Of a stretch of 64,000 nucleotides of DNA, positions 35,018 to 44,319 are shown piece by piece. Position 1 is the stretch's first letter, and the number at the start of each line of letters is the position of its first letter. Source of the DNA: Clostridium sp031626875. GTDB taxonomy: Bacteria > Bacillota > Clostridia > Clostridiales > Clostridiaceae. The notes under the pieces are model-generated. The model was not told where the DNA came from, did not search any database, and saw only the letters and a list, made by a program, of their open reading frames with translations. The stretch is taken from positions 1 through 64,000 of the forward strand of contig NZ_JANDMF010000027.1 in assembly GCF_031626875.1 (NCBI RefSeq), read 5' to 3'. The position numbers were made by a program, and so were the translations under genes.

Positions 35018-35860
35018 TTATCGGAAAGGTCTTGCCCCTTCTAAAAGTTGCTCTGTGCTTAATCCAAAAGTATATTGAAAATGTGGTCTATCTACAAGTT
35101 TGATTGCATAAGAGGTCCAATTACCTCCCCATTCTAACCCTACTTTCTGTCCCAGAACACCCATTTTATTAAATTCATTTATATCATTCCAATTAATTCT
35201 ACCATTTTCTACTGGGACACAATCAAATGCTAATCCCCAGTTATGATATGAATCTCCTCCCTGGGCATTAGTTACTATATTTCCTGCAGCAGTTCTCCCT
35301 TGAGCATACAGTACATCCTGCCTATCCCAACTTCTAAAGGCTTCTACTACAGCAACATTTAGTCCATTAATACTACATAAATTAAAAAATTGTTGTGCTA
35401 ATAATGCTACATATGGATTTAATGAGTTTAAGTCTAATGAACTTGGACGTTTACTATAATCATCTAAAGGATTATGGTTAAATAATTGCTGTCTTGTTCT
35501 TGGACCTAAAACCCCATTCATTTCAAGCCTATTGGCACTTTGAAATCTAGCTACAGCATTTGCAGTTTTCGGGCCAAATATGCCATCTGGAACAACAGGA
35601 ATTAAATATATAAAATTTAGTTGTTCTTGTATCTTCTTAACCTCTGCTAATAAAACGCTCCAAGTAATTGGTCCAACAATACCATCTCCTATTAACTTGT
35701 GTTCAACCTGAAAATCTCTTACTACCTCATCAGTTAATAAGTCGAATACACCTGTAACTTGAAGACTATTATATCTATAATTTAATCCATATAAATTCAT
35801 CTGAAGTATTCTCACCGAGGTTCCCCCATAATATAATCTTAGAGTGGGCAATGTAGGCAT
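35018..35860 (-). CDS. Endolysin-like M15 peptidase with two peptidoglycan-binding domains
   Basis: This encodes 280 residues. Two PG_binding_1 domains (about 20-75 and 80-135; GVFDLLTDEVVRDFQ, DGIFGPKTANAVARFQ) are followed by an M15-type domain (AFRSWDRQDVLYAQGRT, SYHNWGLAFDCV, WGGNW, DRPHFQY) containing the zinc His/Asp/His set. No signal peptide, as in phage endolysins or spore cortex enzymes. Cleaves L-Ala-D-Glu or D-Ala-D-Ala type bonds. Transcribed alone. Confidence 0.85.
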   Translation of the reverse strand: MPTLPTLRLYYGGTSVRILQMNLYGLNYRYNSLQVTGVFDLLTDEVVRDFQVEHKLIGDGIVGPITWSVLLAEVKKIQEQLNFIYLIPVVPDGIFGPKTANAVARFQSANRLEMNGVLGPRTRQQLFNHNPLDDYSKRPSSLDLNSLNPYVALLAQQFFNLCSINGLNVAVVEAFRSWDRQDVLYAQGRTAAGNIVTNAQGGDSYHNWGLAFDCVPVENGRINWNDINEFNKMGVLGQKVGLEWGGNWTSYAIKLVDRPHFQYTFGLSTEQLLEGARPFR

Positions 35861-35928
35861 TAAATCTCTCCTAAAAAAGTATTTTCAAACCTATGTTATG
35901 TTACTATTAAATATTTTGTGCAAAAGTT

Positions 35929-35960
35929 TACCTACCATTTTTATTTTCAATGGTAGGTAT
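35929..35960. terminator. Weak terminator hairpin
   Basis: CCTACCATT pairs with AATGGTAGG (35931-35939 with 35949-35957). It lies after the nitroreductase stop on the minus strand. No long T run follows. Confidence 0.4.
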
Positions 35961-35976
35961 AACTCTAAAATGTTGA

Positions 35977-36717
35977 TTATTTAATTTTTAATCCTTGTTT
36001 ATTAATAGCATCTTTAACTTTAGGATAATAAACTGATTGATAAACCCTTGAAGTAAAAGTACTCCAATTTGTTTCTTGCTCAGCTCTTCCAATTTCATTT
36101 AAATATTTATTCATTTGTTCATCATAAACATTAACTGAATCTTCAACAGCTTTTATATCATAACTTTCATCATGCTTAAAACTTTCAAAAGGAACTCTAG
36201 GTTTTTTATGTGATTCATCAGCTGGATATCCAACTACTAATCCTACCATTGGAAAAGTATACTTAGGTAATCCTAAGAGTTCTATAACTTCTTCTGGATT
36301 TTTTCTGATACCACCAATAGGTACTGTGCCAAGTCCAAGGGATTCGGCAGCAACAACAGAAGCTCCTAAAGCTATTCCAACATCTGTAGCTCCTGCAAGA
36401 ATACCCTCTATATCTTCATGAATTACCTGCTTCATACCAGTTTTTTCACCTGCAAGATAAGTTCTATAAAAATCCATCACAAATACTAAGAATACTGGAG
36501 CTTTTGCAACATATTCTTGATTACCAACAAGTTCTGCTAATTTTTCTCTCTTCTTTTTATCTCTTACAACTATAACAGATGTTTGTTGTCCATTGATTGA
36601 GTTAGGCATAGCCTGAGCACTTTTAACAATTTCATCGATTAATTCATTTGAAACCTCTTTATCTAGATATTGTCTTATTGATCTATGATTTTTTATTGTT
36701 TCTATTGTATTATTCAT
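35977..36717 (-). CDS. NfsA-like FMN nitroreductase family protein
   Basis: This encodes 246 residues. IKNHRSIRQYLDKEVS (FMN-binding Arg pair, about 9-20), AMPNSINGQQTS, AESLGLGTVPIGGIR and GLVVGYPADESHKKPR are the NfsA/FRP-type pattern. Reduces nitro compounds, quinones or flavin with NAD(P)H. RBS AGGAGG upstream. Followed by a weak hairpin. Confidence 0.85.
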   Translation of the reverse strand: MNNTIETIKNHRSIRQYLDKEVSNELIDEIVKSAQAMPNSINGQQTSVIVVRDKKKREKLAELVGNQEYVAKAPVFLVFVMDFYRTYLAGEKTGMKQVIHEDIEGILAGATDVGIALGASVVAAESLGLGTVPIGGIRKNPEEVIELLGLPKYTFPMVGLVVGYPADESHKKPRVPFESFKHDESYDIKAVEDSVNVYDEQMNKYLNEIGRAEQETNWSTFTSRVYQSVYYPKVKDAINKQGLKIK

Positions 36718-36822
36718 AATTAAATATCCTCCTAGTTTAAATTATTTTATATAGTGCAATTTACTTTGTAAATTGTTATTTTTAAATTTATATGTTATAT
36801 CATCATAATTATTTATAACTAA

Positions 36823-37194
36823 TTATGATGTAGTTGAAACTAATAGAATTATTGCTAATATGGCTAAACCACCTTGCTTTACAAGAATGTTTTTATTAGA
36901 TGTAATTGCTCCATATATAGCAGCAATAATTACACATCCTAAAAAGAAAAATCTTAATTGAGTTGACATTGCTTCTGGTACAAAAAAGCTCCAAAATAAT
37001 CCTGCAGCTAAGAAGCCATTATATAATCCTTGATTTGCAAACATAACTCCTACTTCTTTTCTATCAAGAAGTTTACTATCTATATTAAAAGTTCTTCTAT
37101 CAACTGATGATTTAATAAAGAACATCTCAAGCAACATTATAAAAACATGTTCAACCGCTACTGCAATGACTAAAATATCTGAGATAGCCTTCAT
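36823..37194 (-). CDS. DUF1304 family membrane protein
   Basis: This encodes 123 residues with four hydrophobic segments. VAVEHVFIMLLEMFFI, MFANQGLYNGFLAAGLFWSF and GCVIIAAIYGAITSN match the DUF1304 pattern. GGAGG precedes the ATG. Function unknown. Confidence 0.75.
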   Translation of the reverse strand: MKAISDILVIAVAVEHVFIMLLEMFFIKSSVDRRTFNIDSKLLDRKEVGVMFANQGLYNGFLAAGLFWSFFVPEAMSTQLRFFFLGCVIIAAIYGAITSNKNILVKQGGLAILAIILLVSTTS

Positions 37195-37868
37195 AATATC
37201 CTCCTTTACACATTCATAATATAATTTCCTTATAAGTCTCTATCTTTTATATAAACATCTGCCTAAAATTATAAACAACAGACTTTTGTAAAAATATAAC
37301 AACTAAAATTCATCTTTTTAAAGTATTAAAAATTCTGCACAAAATTAAATTTCTTACAATCAAATTGTACTCTATTTAATTGTAGCTGTCAATATATTCT
37401 TACCTTAAAAATAATAAATAGAAACCATTAACCAAAAAGTTTATCCTCCTAGCAAAAAATGCACCTGGTTGGTGCATTTACTCTATATAAATTGAAAAGA
37501 TGAACTCTCTTCAATTTCTTTATTTTCTTCTGATTGTAGTATTTCAGCATTATTATTTAAAAATTCATAATAAAATACTAACTGGTTTACTTTAAAGGTT
37601 CAATATATATATGTAAAAATGAACATAAAAGTTATAGTTTAAAAGATATATCTTTGTAAATATTGTAATTCTACCCACATTTAAGATATAATAATGATGA
37701 ACACTTGTACATATATGTCCAATAGTAAAAAATTATAGATTAGGAATTGTTTATCATACCGATAAATAGGAATTTGAAGAGTAAATTATGAATATTTTAA
37801 GAGGCTGAAAGTTATGATAATTTATCAGATACTTTCTTAAGTTAAGACTATACTAAAATAGGAGGGTA
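37195..37868. other. Intergenic stretch with a gene-end remnant and terminator
   Basis: No intact gene. On the minus strand a short frame (about 37595 to 37488) ends EESSSFQFI, and a 9-bp hairpin with T6 follows (37457-37479), so this may be the 3' end of a lost gene. The right end holds the leader of the lipoprotein gene. Confidence 0.4.
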
Positions 37869-37874
37869 ATGAAA

Positions 37875-38324
37875 ATGAAAATAAAAAAACTGGCGATAAT
37901 TGGCCTTTGCGTGGCTCTGCTCATAACAATATTTACTGGGTGTAGCTCCACGCCGACAAGCAATGACAATGGTAGTAATACCACTAAAAAGCAAATACCT
38001 GACTTGACGGGTGAATGGAAACAAGAAAATAGTAAATCTGCTGACTCTTATCAAGTTGCGACAATAAGTGGTGATACGATTACAATTTACTGGGTAAGTG
38101 ATAAGGACAATACAAAATCACTTTATTGGGCTGGTTCTTTTGATGCTCCAACAACTGCTGACGAGCCTTATTCATGGACTTCGAAAAATGACCATAGTAA
38201 AACTAAGGGTGCTTTGCTAGCTTCAAGTGATGATACTAAAACTATCAAATACCAAAACGATGAATTAAGCTATGAAGCTTCTGCTATGGGAACCACTACA
38301 ACGGTTAAACTCAAAAAGCAATAA
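37875..38324 (+). CDS. Small lipoprotein, unknown function
   Basis: This encodes 149 residues from the ATG nine bases after GGAGGG (an ATG two codons earlier is too close to that site). Signal peptide with lipobox FTGCSS, then a Ser/Asn linker and a beta-sandwich-like domain (DLTGEWKQEN ... TITIYWVSD ... GALLASSDDTKTIKYQND). Resembles small lipoproteins of Firmicutes with a lipocalin-like DLTGxW start. Family not certain. Confidence 0.7.
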   Translation: MKIKKLAIIGLCVALLITIFTGCSSTPTSNDNGSNTTKKQIPDLTGEWKQENSKSADSYQVATISGDTITIYWVSDKDNTKSLYWAGSFDAPTTADEPYSWTSKNDHSKTKGALLASSDDTKTIKYQNDELSYEASAMGTTTTVKLKKQ

Positions 38325-38353
38325 TAATGACAACAAAAGAGTGGAGGGCCTTC

Positions 38354-38410
38354 ATGCATAATCCACCAAATAAGCATAATGCTACAGTTAAATTCCAATA
38401 TGTAGTGTAA
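38354..38410 (+). CDS. Possible 18-codon peptide (MHNPPNKHNATVKFQYVV)
   Basis: GGAGGG sits five bases before an ATG-led 18-codon frame between the lipoprotein gene and its terminator. Could be a translated small peptide or a scrap of a larger gene. Weak evidence. Confidence 0.2.
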   Translation: MHNPPNKHNATVKFQYVV

Positions 38411-38456
38411 CTATTGAGCATGATTCTTATATTGTTCAGCAAAACTAAATAAATGT

Positions 38457-38496
38457 AAAAACCTATGCTAAAACTGATGTTAAGCATAGGTTTTTT
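38457..38496 (+). terminator. Intrinsic terminator after the lipoprotein gene
   Basis: AAAACCTATGCT pairs with AGCATAGGTTTT followed by further T on the plus strand. Confidence 0.85.
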
Positions 38497-38509
38497 GTTG
38501 CAAAAGTTC

Positions 38510-38688
38510 CTGTAAAAATGTCCATTATTTTTGAGTTTGCACCTCTAGTAAACCCATTATTGAATCACTGAGCTTGTAAGAAGCCTTTGACTACACCCTC
38601 AGTTAATTTTTCAGAACGCTGGTCCTGTTTTTGTACAAATAAATACCTTTGTTCCTACTTTTATATTTTTTCGTATCGTTCCATCCAT
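38510..38688 (-). pseudogene. Decayed ywbE-like gene
   Basis: On the minus strand a good AGGAGA ribosome binding site and ATG start MDGTIRKNIKVGTKVFI. A frameshift follows, then QKQDQRSEKLTEGVVKGFL in another frame, then a stop and unrelated sequence. This is the order of the short YwbE (DUF2196) family (MDG...R..I..G..V.I ... KKDQRTGKLTEGIV). Inactive by frameshift and truncation. Confidence 0.7.
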
Positions 38689-38752
38689 AATATTAATTAT
38701 CTCCTATAAATTAAGCTTTTTCAACTTACCATTAATTTAAATTAATTTTCAT

Positions 38753-39256
38753 CTATTTACTGCATCTTTTTATGCGTCTATATCTGATCATAATTGATAT
38801 GGCCACTGCTATAAGTGACATAAGAAAATAGATAATTCCGTTACAATCCAAAAACTTTTGTAATATACATGCAATAATTATATTACATATAATTAAACCA
38901 ATTGAAGCCTTAATATTATCAAAAAGTTTTTCATGCAGTTTAATAAATAACGATATTATTACTGAGTGCAAAATAAAAATTGCCATAACTACACCTAAAA
39001 TAATTTCTTTAAATATTGCTATAAATAAAACTGAAATAAATGCAGCAAGTATGGATATGAATGCCACAGCCCACCCACCAGTATCGGTTTTACCAGCCTC
39101 TCCACACATTCCGGAATAAATTCCATTTAGTAACAATAAAATAATTAATCCAATTGCAGAAATAATCATAAGACTTCCAATAAAAATTAGCATTATTTTA
39201 ATATTATTTATTATACACTCTTTTGTATCATGTTCTATAAATTGTCTTTTCCTCAT
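38753..39256 (-). CDS. Multipass membrane protein, unknown family
   Basis: This encodes 167 residues with four to five hydrophobic helices (IMLIFIGSLMIISAIGLIILLLLNG; WAVAFISILAAFISVLFIAIF; two more near the C-terminus) and a basic C-terminus. RBS AAAGGA at some distance. A 26-codon frame lies just upstream on the same strand. No family recognised. Confidence 0.6.
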   Translation of the reverse strand: MRKRQFIEHDTKECIINNIKIMLIFIGSLMIISAIGLIILLLLNGIYSGMCGEAGKTDTGGWAVAFISILAAFISVLFIAIFKEIILGVVMAIFILHSVIISLFIKLHEKLFDNIKASIGLIICNIIIACILQKFLDCNGIIYFLMSLIAVAISIMIRYRRIKRCSK

Positions 39257-39311
39257 TTCTTCTATATCCTTTCTTCATTTGTATGGAAGTATTTTACATT
39301 TAATTTATTAA

Positions 39312-39392
39312 TCACTTAATTTTTGCCCCCAAATACAGCATGTCCATTTCCAATACATAGTCTATCGCAGACCATAGTCCAATAATATCCAT
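39312..39392 (-). CDS. Possible 26-residue peptide
   Basis: AAGGAGAAG lies eight bases before an ATG-led frame MDIIGLWSAIDYVLEMDMLY (20 of 26 residues) ending GAKIK. Hydrophobic/acidic, one helix. Lies 55 bases upstream of the membrane protein gene on the same strand. The rest of 39,257-39,780 shows no gene and holds the leader of the hydrolase gene on the plus strand. Confidence 0.35.
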   Translation of the reverse strand: MDIIGLWSAIDYVLEMDMLYLGAKIK

Positions 39393-39780
39393 ATACGATA
39401 CTTCTCCTTATATAATAAGAAAATTATATACACTCATATAAAAACTTACAACTTATAAAAGTCTTCTACCAAAATTAATACTTTATGAAAACTGTTCAAA
39501 ATAGACATTATCTTCTTCTTTTAATGTAAAAGAAATTTTTTCTCTTATCTTTCTTATAATTTAAAATGTTTATTCTAGACCTTACGTAGTTTTATATACA
39601 AACTGGAACTTTATTACCTATGGAAGTATATCTATAAATATATAGCCATTTTATTTATAGGATTTATTCTTTTCAAAGCATAAGTTTATATTCTTAAATG
39701 TCACATACAACATACCGACATGTCTAAACCTTAGTACTAGATGTGGTTATTTAATAAAGTATAGGAGGCAGAGGATTAAC

Positions 39781-40782
39781 ATGTGCACAGCAATAACGTT
39801 ACAATCAAAACAATTGGTAAACTTTTTTGGCAGAACCATGGATTTTTCTTATAATATTGATCCAGAGCTTTATATTGTACCTAAATATTATGTATGGAAC
39901 AATGTTTTTAACATGCATAAATATTATGATTGCTATAGTTTTATAGGAATTGGACAAGAAAGCGATGGAATGCTTGGTTTTTTTGATGGTGTAAATGAAA
40001 AAGGATTTGCAGCTGCAACATTATATTTTGCAGGTTATGCAAAATATAAAACCCAGTCAAACTATATTGATAAGGAACCTATTTCATCTTTAGATTTTCT
40101 CCATTATATTTTAGGAAGATGTGGATCAATAGAAGAACTTAAAGAAAACCTACTAAAGATATGTATTGTAGGTCTTGAAGACCCAGTAACACAAACAGTT
40201 GCACCTTTACATTGGATTGCCACAGATAAAAGCGGCGAATGTGTTGTTATTGAACAAACTGAAAAAGGTCTAGCGATATTCGAAAATCAAATTGGAGTTA
40301 TGACCAACAGTCCTGATTTTCAGTGGCATATGACTAATTTAAGAAATTACATGGATGTATCACCAACACAATCCAGTGATGCATACTGGGGAAAAATTCA
40401 TTTAAAACCATTCGGTCAGGCAGTAGGAACCATGCAGTTGCCTGGAGGCTATACCTCCCCAGAAAGATTTGTAAGAACAGCATATCAAAAAACACATATT
40501 GAGACACCTAACAACAGTTTAGAGGCAATAAACACGTGCTTTCACATTATGGAAAGTGTTACTATTCCAAAAGGAATTGTAATTACAAATAGAGATACTT
40601 ATGATTATACAAAATATACTACCTTTATTAATACAAATACTTGTGAATATTTCTTTAAAACTTATGACAATACTCTTATTACAAATGCAAGCCTTTGGGA
40701 TAACTATACAAATGGTGCTCAGCCAGTCTCTTTAGGAAAGTTAATGCGTCCAGTTAAATTTGAAAAAATAAAACAATCTTGA
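39781..40782 (+). CDS. Choloylglycine hydrolase family (bile-salt hydrolase/penicillin V acylase-type) enzyme
   Basis: This encodes 333 residues. Ntn-hydrolase: Met1 would be removed to expose Cys2. FFGRTMDFSY supplies Arg and Asp near 18-21, GVNEKGFAAATLYF the loop, MTNSPDFQWHMTNLRNYM the conserved Asn about residue 180, and SPERFVRTAY the late Arg. GGAGGCAGAGG precedes the ATG. It hydrolyses a linear amide; whether bile salts, penicillin V or N-acyl-homoserine lactones is not decided by sequence. No signal peptide. Transcribed alone with a strong terminator. Confidence 0.88.
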   Translation: MCTAITLQSKQLVNFFGRTMDFSYNIDPELYIVPKYYVWNNVFNMHKYYDCYSFIGIGQESDGMLGFFDGVNEKGFAAATLYFAGYAKYKTQSNYIDKEPISSLDFLHYILGRCGSIEELKENLLKICIVGLEDPVTQTVAPLHWIATDKSGECVVIEQTEKGLAIFENQIGVMTNSPDFQWHMTNLRNYMDVSPTQSSDAYWGKIHLKPFGQAVGTMQLPGGYTSPERFVRTAYQKTHIETPNNSLEAINTCFHIMESVTIPKGIVITNRDTYDYTKYTTFINTNTCEYFFKTYDNTLITNASLWDNYTNGAQPVSLGKLMRPVKFEKIKQS

Positions 40783-40893
40783 GCTTGCAAGTGCAAATTC
40801 AGAAAAAGTTTTAATATGAAATCTGTACACACTCAAATCATATAAGAAAATATTCCTTAAGAGTAAGCGTAAAAGATACAGTTAGATATTAAG

Positions 40894-40940
40894 ATGAGCC
40901 AACATCAAATCCATAGGATTCAATATTGGCTCATTTTTAC
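40894..40940 (+). terminator. Terminator after the choloylglycine hydrolase gene
   Basis: ATGAGCCAA pairs with TTGGCTCAT (40894-40902 with 40926-40934), followed by T5 on the plus strand. The next 270 bases (40,941-41,211) show no feature. Confidence 0.8.
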
Positions 40941-41211
40941 ATATATTAAATTTCCATTTTAGGGTGTACTTTAAGCAAACATATACTCTAAATATCATAT
41001 ACTTCTTGAGTTCGCTATGAAACATTCATTTACTCATTCTATATTCAAACTTAAATCTTACTTACAAATGTATCAAATAACAACTTATCCCCCCCAATTG
41101 AATGAGATGCAAAATTTAATACATTCTTTTGCTATTTTAGTTCAAAAGGAAAAAACTATTTTTACAAATTAAAATCTTTAAAAATAGGCTCATTTTTTAT
41201 TCATTTGTAAT

Positions 41212-41515
41212 CTATAATTTTTTATATTTGCCATTACCTAAGAACTTAATCAAACCTAAGTCCCCCAGCTCTTGTAGGTTTCTTCTTATACTACCCTTAT
41301 CTCTACTTCTTCTAAATATTTTTCAATAACACCATATTTATCATTAGTTAGATTTAATGGCCCATCTTCTAAATATAAACATAAAAGAACAGATTTCAGT
41401 TTTCTCCTATCGTTTTCCGACGTATTACCAATTCTTTCCCAAATGTATTTCTCATTATCAAATTGTTCTTTAGTTATAGATAAATCTACAATTAATCTTT
41501 TATATTTATCTATAA
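41212..41515 (-). pseudogene. Remnant of a winged-helix-ended protein after the AAA+ gene
   Basis: Directly after the AAA+ stop, one frame without a start reads YKRLIVDLSITKEQFDNEKY, IWERIGNTSENDRRKLKSVL and LCLYLEDGPLNL before stopping. One base out of phase it continues as DKGSIRRNLQELGDLGLIKF, a typical winged-helix C-terminus. It therefore lacks its N-terminus and has a frameshift. It could be the tail of an ATPase or regulator that once belonged to this operon. Confidence 0.55.
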
Positions 41516-42607
41516 CTAAAGAATGAAATCTCTATCAGTTATTATTGATAATTCTTCACGGCTTACATTTTCAATATCTACAACTCTTCTTGCATGATTC
41601 ATTACTAAATCATCATAAATATTTCTTACCATTCGTCCGTTTGCGAAATTTTCATCTTTATTAGTAACTTGTTTTTCTAAAAAACTTCTAATATTTATTT
41701 TTAATTTCTCGCTTAACGCATAGTCGTTATTCCTACACATTGTAATTAGTATTTCTTCTAATTCTTCAGCTTTATAATCCTCAAACTCAATAAATGTATT
41801 AAAACGAGACTTGAGTCCGAGATTAGAATCGAAAAACTTATTCATAGGCTCTGTATAACCAGCAACAATAACAACTAAATCATCTCTATAATCTTCTAAT
41901 GCCTTGGTCAATTCAGTTAAACATTCACGTCCATAGGAATCACTGTGGTCATTCTCGGTTATACTGTATGCCTCATCTATAAACAATACTCCTCCTTTAG
42001 CCTTTTCGATAACTTTTTTTACTTTTAATGCCGTTTGCCCTTGATAGCCTGCTATCAAATCGGTTCTAGACACTTCAACAAAATTTCCTATCGATAATAA
42101 TCCAATTTGTTTATATATTCGTCCCACTATTCTGGCAACGGTAGTTTTTCCTGTTCCCGGGTTTCCTGTAAAAGCTAAATGCAAGGTGCTTTTTGTGGTA
42201 TGTAAGTTCTTATCTCTGCGCATTTTTTGTACCTTTTGGAGAATTATCAAATCGTTTATCTTTTCTTTGACATTTTTCAAACCAATTAACTCATTTAAGT
42301 CATTTAGTAATTCTGGCAAAGTTCTTAAATCTTCTTCTAATTTATCCTGATTACAGATATCCAATACTCTCAAATAGCCATAATACTCTATCAAACTTTC
42401 CTTTATGACATTGGCCATTTTCTTTATTTCTATTGGATATTTATTTGAATTTACCAAATTTGAGATTTTTCTAAGTAATGTGATAGTAGACTCCTGACTG
42501 TTCTCTTCTACAATGGCTGTTGCATATTTTGTAATCTCACCACAGCCATCCACTAGTGCATCTAATTTTGAAGAATAATTCAATAAATTATTTTTATATT
42601 TATCCAT
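41516..42607 (-). CDS. CbbX/SpoVK-type AAA+ ATPase
   Basis: This encodes 363 residues. A helical N-terminal domain (1-100) is followed by an AAA+ core: ELIGLKNVKEKI, Walker A GNPGTGKT (148-155), pore loop GYQG (187-190), Walker B VLFIDEA (207-213), sensor 1 VVIVAGY and arginine finger SRFN (267-270), then a lid with NGRMVRNIYDDLV. This is the SpoVK/CbbX clade, whose members remodel or unfold partner proteins, in CbbX by pulling on a C-terminal tail. Last intact gene of a four-gene operon; its start overlaps the stop of the coiled-coil gene. No spore-specific context. Predicted cytoplasmic hexamer. Confidence 0.85.
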   Translation of the reverse strand: MDKYKNNLLNYSSKLDALVDGCGEITKYATAIVEENSQESTITLLRKISNLVNSNKYPIEIKKMANVIKESLIEYYGYLRVLDICNQDKLEEDLRTLPELLNDLNELIGLKNVKEKINDLIILQKVQKMRRDKNLHTTKSTLHLAFTGNPGTGKTTVARIVGRIYKQIGLLSIGNFVEVSRTDLIAGYQGQTALKVKKVIEKAKGGVLFIDEAYSITENDHSDSYGRECLTELTKALEDYRDDLVVIVAGYTEPMNKFFDSNLGLKSRFNTFIEFEDYKAEELEEILITMCRNNDYALSEKLKINIRSFLEKQVTNKDENFANGRMVRNIYDDLVMNHARRVVDIENVSREELSIITDRDFIL

Positions 42608-43935
42608 TATATTATCCTCAACATAAGCAAAACAAACTCTATAATTGCAATACCAATCGAACTGCCAGCTAATGCATATGAAATTTTTAACTTTTTAGAG
42701 AACATTTGACTTCTTTCATCATTTTGTTTTTGCATTTCTTGCAAACAGTTTTTCAAAACATATATTTGTTCTTCATGTGTATTAACAATATCTTTTGTCG
42801 ATGTAATATACACTTCAAAATCATTGAATTTGTTCCATGTTTCATCAATATCACCAAGATGCTCATATCCATCTAATCTATCCTTAAATTGCTTCAACGA
42901 ACCTATCGATTGTGCTTGACTCTCAATAGAAATAACTGTGTCATCCAGTTTTTTATTAATACCTGAAATTTCTTTCCTGAAACTTTCAGATTGATTCCAC
43001 AACATATCTATATCTTTTAAATGCTCACATTCTTCGAGTGTAGTCTTAAATTGGTTTAATGTTTCAATTGCCTGAATCTGGTTCTTGGCTGATGCATTGA
43101 TGTTTTTTATATCATTATTTATTGACGAAATTTCCTCTCGGATTTTAAGAGAAGCATCCCATAACTTATCTACGTCTCCAAGATGTTCATAGCTTTCAAT
43201 CTTTTCTTTAAACCGAGTTAAAGTATCCAGTGTTTGCAATTGATTTTCTAATGACACAATAATATTATCTATTTTATCATCTATCGATAAAATTTCTTTT
43301 TTCAAATATTGCGAATCATTCCAAAGTTCATCTATATTTTTTATGTGCTTTATTTTTTCAATCTGCTCTTTAAATTTATTCAGTGATTTTAGTTCCTGTG
43401 TATTACCTTTTATAGATACTGTTGCAGCATCAACATTACTAGAAATAGTTTTTATATCTTTCTGTAATCTTTGTGAATCACTCCACATCTTATCGATGTC
43501 CTCAAGGTGTTTATAGCTTTCAACCTTCTCCTTAAACTGCTTTAATACAGTAATTATCTTCTTCTGAAGTTCTATAGTCTTAGTTATGTCGCTTTGGGCA
43601 ACCTTTACTTCATTGTTTGCTTTTTCTGCCGCCTTAATTGCTATAAGTATAGCCTGGATATAGTCCTTATCTAACGCTTCCAGAGCATTATAGACCTGTC
43701 CGAATTCTTTTAAAAATTTTGTATGTAACGAATTAAAATCAATTAAATAGTCTTGAATTTGAGTTGTTAAACTATTCAATTCGTATCCAGTAACTTTATG
43801 GTCTCCTAAGCCCAAAAAACCTCCCCTAATATCTACCTTGTGTAATTCTAAATCTGTCGGAGTTTGTTCTGAAAATACTTTTAATTGGTTTTTAGATGAT
43901 TCAAAATCATGCGTTTTTATGCTTAGCTCTCCCAT
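42607..43935 (-). CDS. Tail-anchored coiled-coil repeat protein
   Basis: This encodes 442 residues. After an N-terminal domain (1-125) there are five repeats of about 57 residues, each with FKExxExxxHLxDIDxLWNxS and a heptad segment (about 131, 189, 246, 303 and 360). A single C-terminal membrane helix (LAGSSIGIAIIEFVLLMLRII) with no signal peptide gives a tail-anchored topology, most of the protein facing the cytoplasm. Likely a long rod or scaffold. Between the small membrane protein gene and the AAA+ gene, with a 9-base gap on one side and overlap on the other. Function unknown. Confidence 0.8.
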   Translation of the reverse strand: MGELSIKTHDFESSKNQLKVFSEQTPTDLELHKVDIRGGFLGLGDHKVTGYELNSLTTQIQDYLIDFNSLHTKFLKEFGQVYNALEALDKDYIQAILIAIKAAEKANNEVKVAQSDITKTIELQKKIITVLKQFKEKVESYKHLEDIDKMWSDSQRLQKDIKTISSNVDAATVSIKGNTQELKSLNKFKEQIEKIKHIKNIDELWNDSQYLKKEILSIDDKIDNIIVSLENQLQTLDTLTRFKEKIESYEHLGDVDKLWDASLKIREEISSINNDIKNINASAKNQIQAIETLNQFKTTLEECEHLKDIDMLWNQSESFRKEISGINKKLDDTVISIESQAQSIGSLKQFKDRLDGYEHLGDIDETWNKFNDFEVYITSTKDIVNTHEEQIYVLKNCLQEMQKQNDERSQMFSKKLKISYALAGSSIGIAIIEFVLLMLRII

Positions 43936-43944
43936 TTTCTACCT

Positions 43945-44295
43945 CTATTCTGATAACATATCTAGTTCTTCAAGCATACTATAAAATTCTTCTTCATGCT
44001 CGCTAGGCAAGTCCGGATTTTCATTTATTTTTTCCATAGACTCTTTTACAACTTGTGCTGCTGCTTTATGCCTATCATACATAGAATTAGCTGATTGCAT
44101 TTTTATTTCATCCAAATCAACTGCATTGTCTTCTGTTATATGTTCTGGCGAAATATCCATTGAATCTTTTTCGTTTAACAACTCTTCATTATGCTTATTA
44201 ACTGAATCTTTATTAACAGACTTAATCACCAAATATATCGTAGCACCTATCAGCAATCCACAACCTATTATTCCAAATAACGATTTTTTCTTCAT
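43945..44295 (-). CDS. Small N-terminally anchored membrane protein with shared tail motif
   Basis: This encodes 116 residues. One N-terminal membrane helix (LFGIIGCGLLIGATIYLVI, 6-24), then an acidic hydrophilic domain. Its C-terminus (RHKAAAQVVKESMEKI ... FYSMLEELDMLSE) resembles the C-terminus of the 557-residue protein encoded just upstream (RHAEAANYIKESMDSI ... FDEMNSLLDELLE). The shared tail may be a docking signal for a common partner such as the AAA+ ATPase. Good AGGAGAG ribosome binding site. Confidence 0.75.
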   Translation of the reverse strand: MKKKSLFGIIGCGLLIGATIYLVIKSVNKDSVNKHNEELLNEKDSMDISPEHITEDNAVDLDEIKMQSANSMYDRHKAAAQVVKESMEKINENPDLPSEHEEEFYSMLEELDMLSE

Positions 44296-44319
44296 ATGCG
44301 TCTCTCCTTGTGTGTAAAC

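Noticed and set aside
39781..40782. Firm assignment as bile-salt hydrolase
   Set aside because: Catalytic residues fit the whole choloylglycine hydrolase family; substrate cannot be decided from sequence alone.
41516..42607. AAA+ ATPase as stage V sporulation protein K
   Set aside because: The ATPase core belongs to that clade, but the operon context (HNH/membrane and coiled-coil proteins) is not that of spoVK, so the sporulation name was not used.
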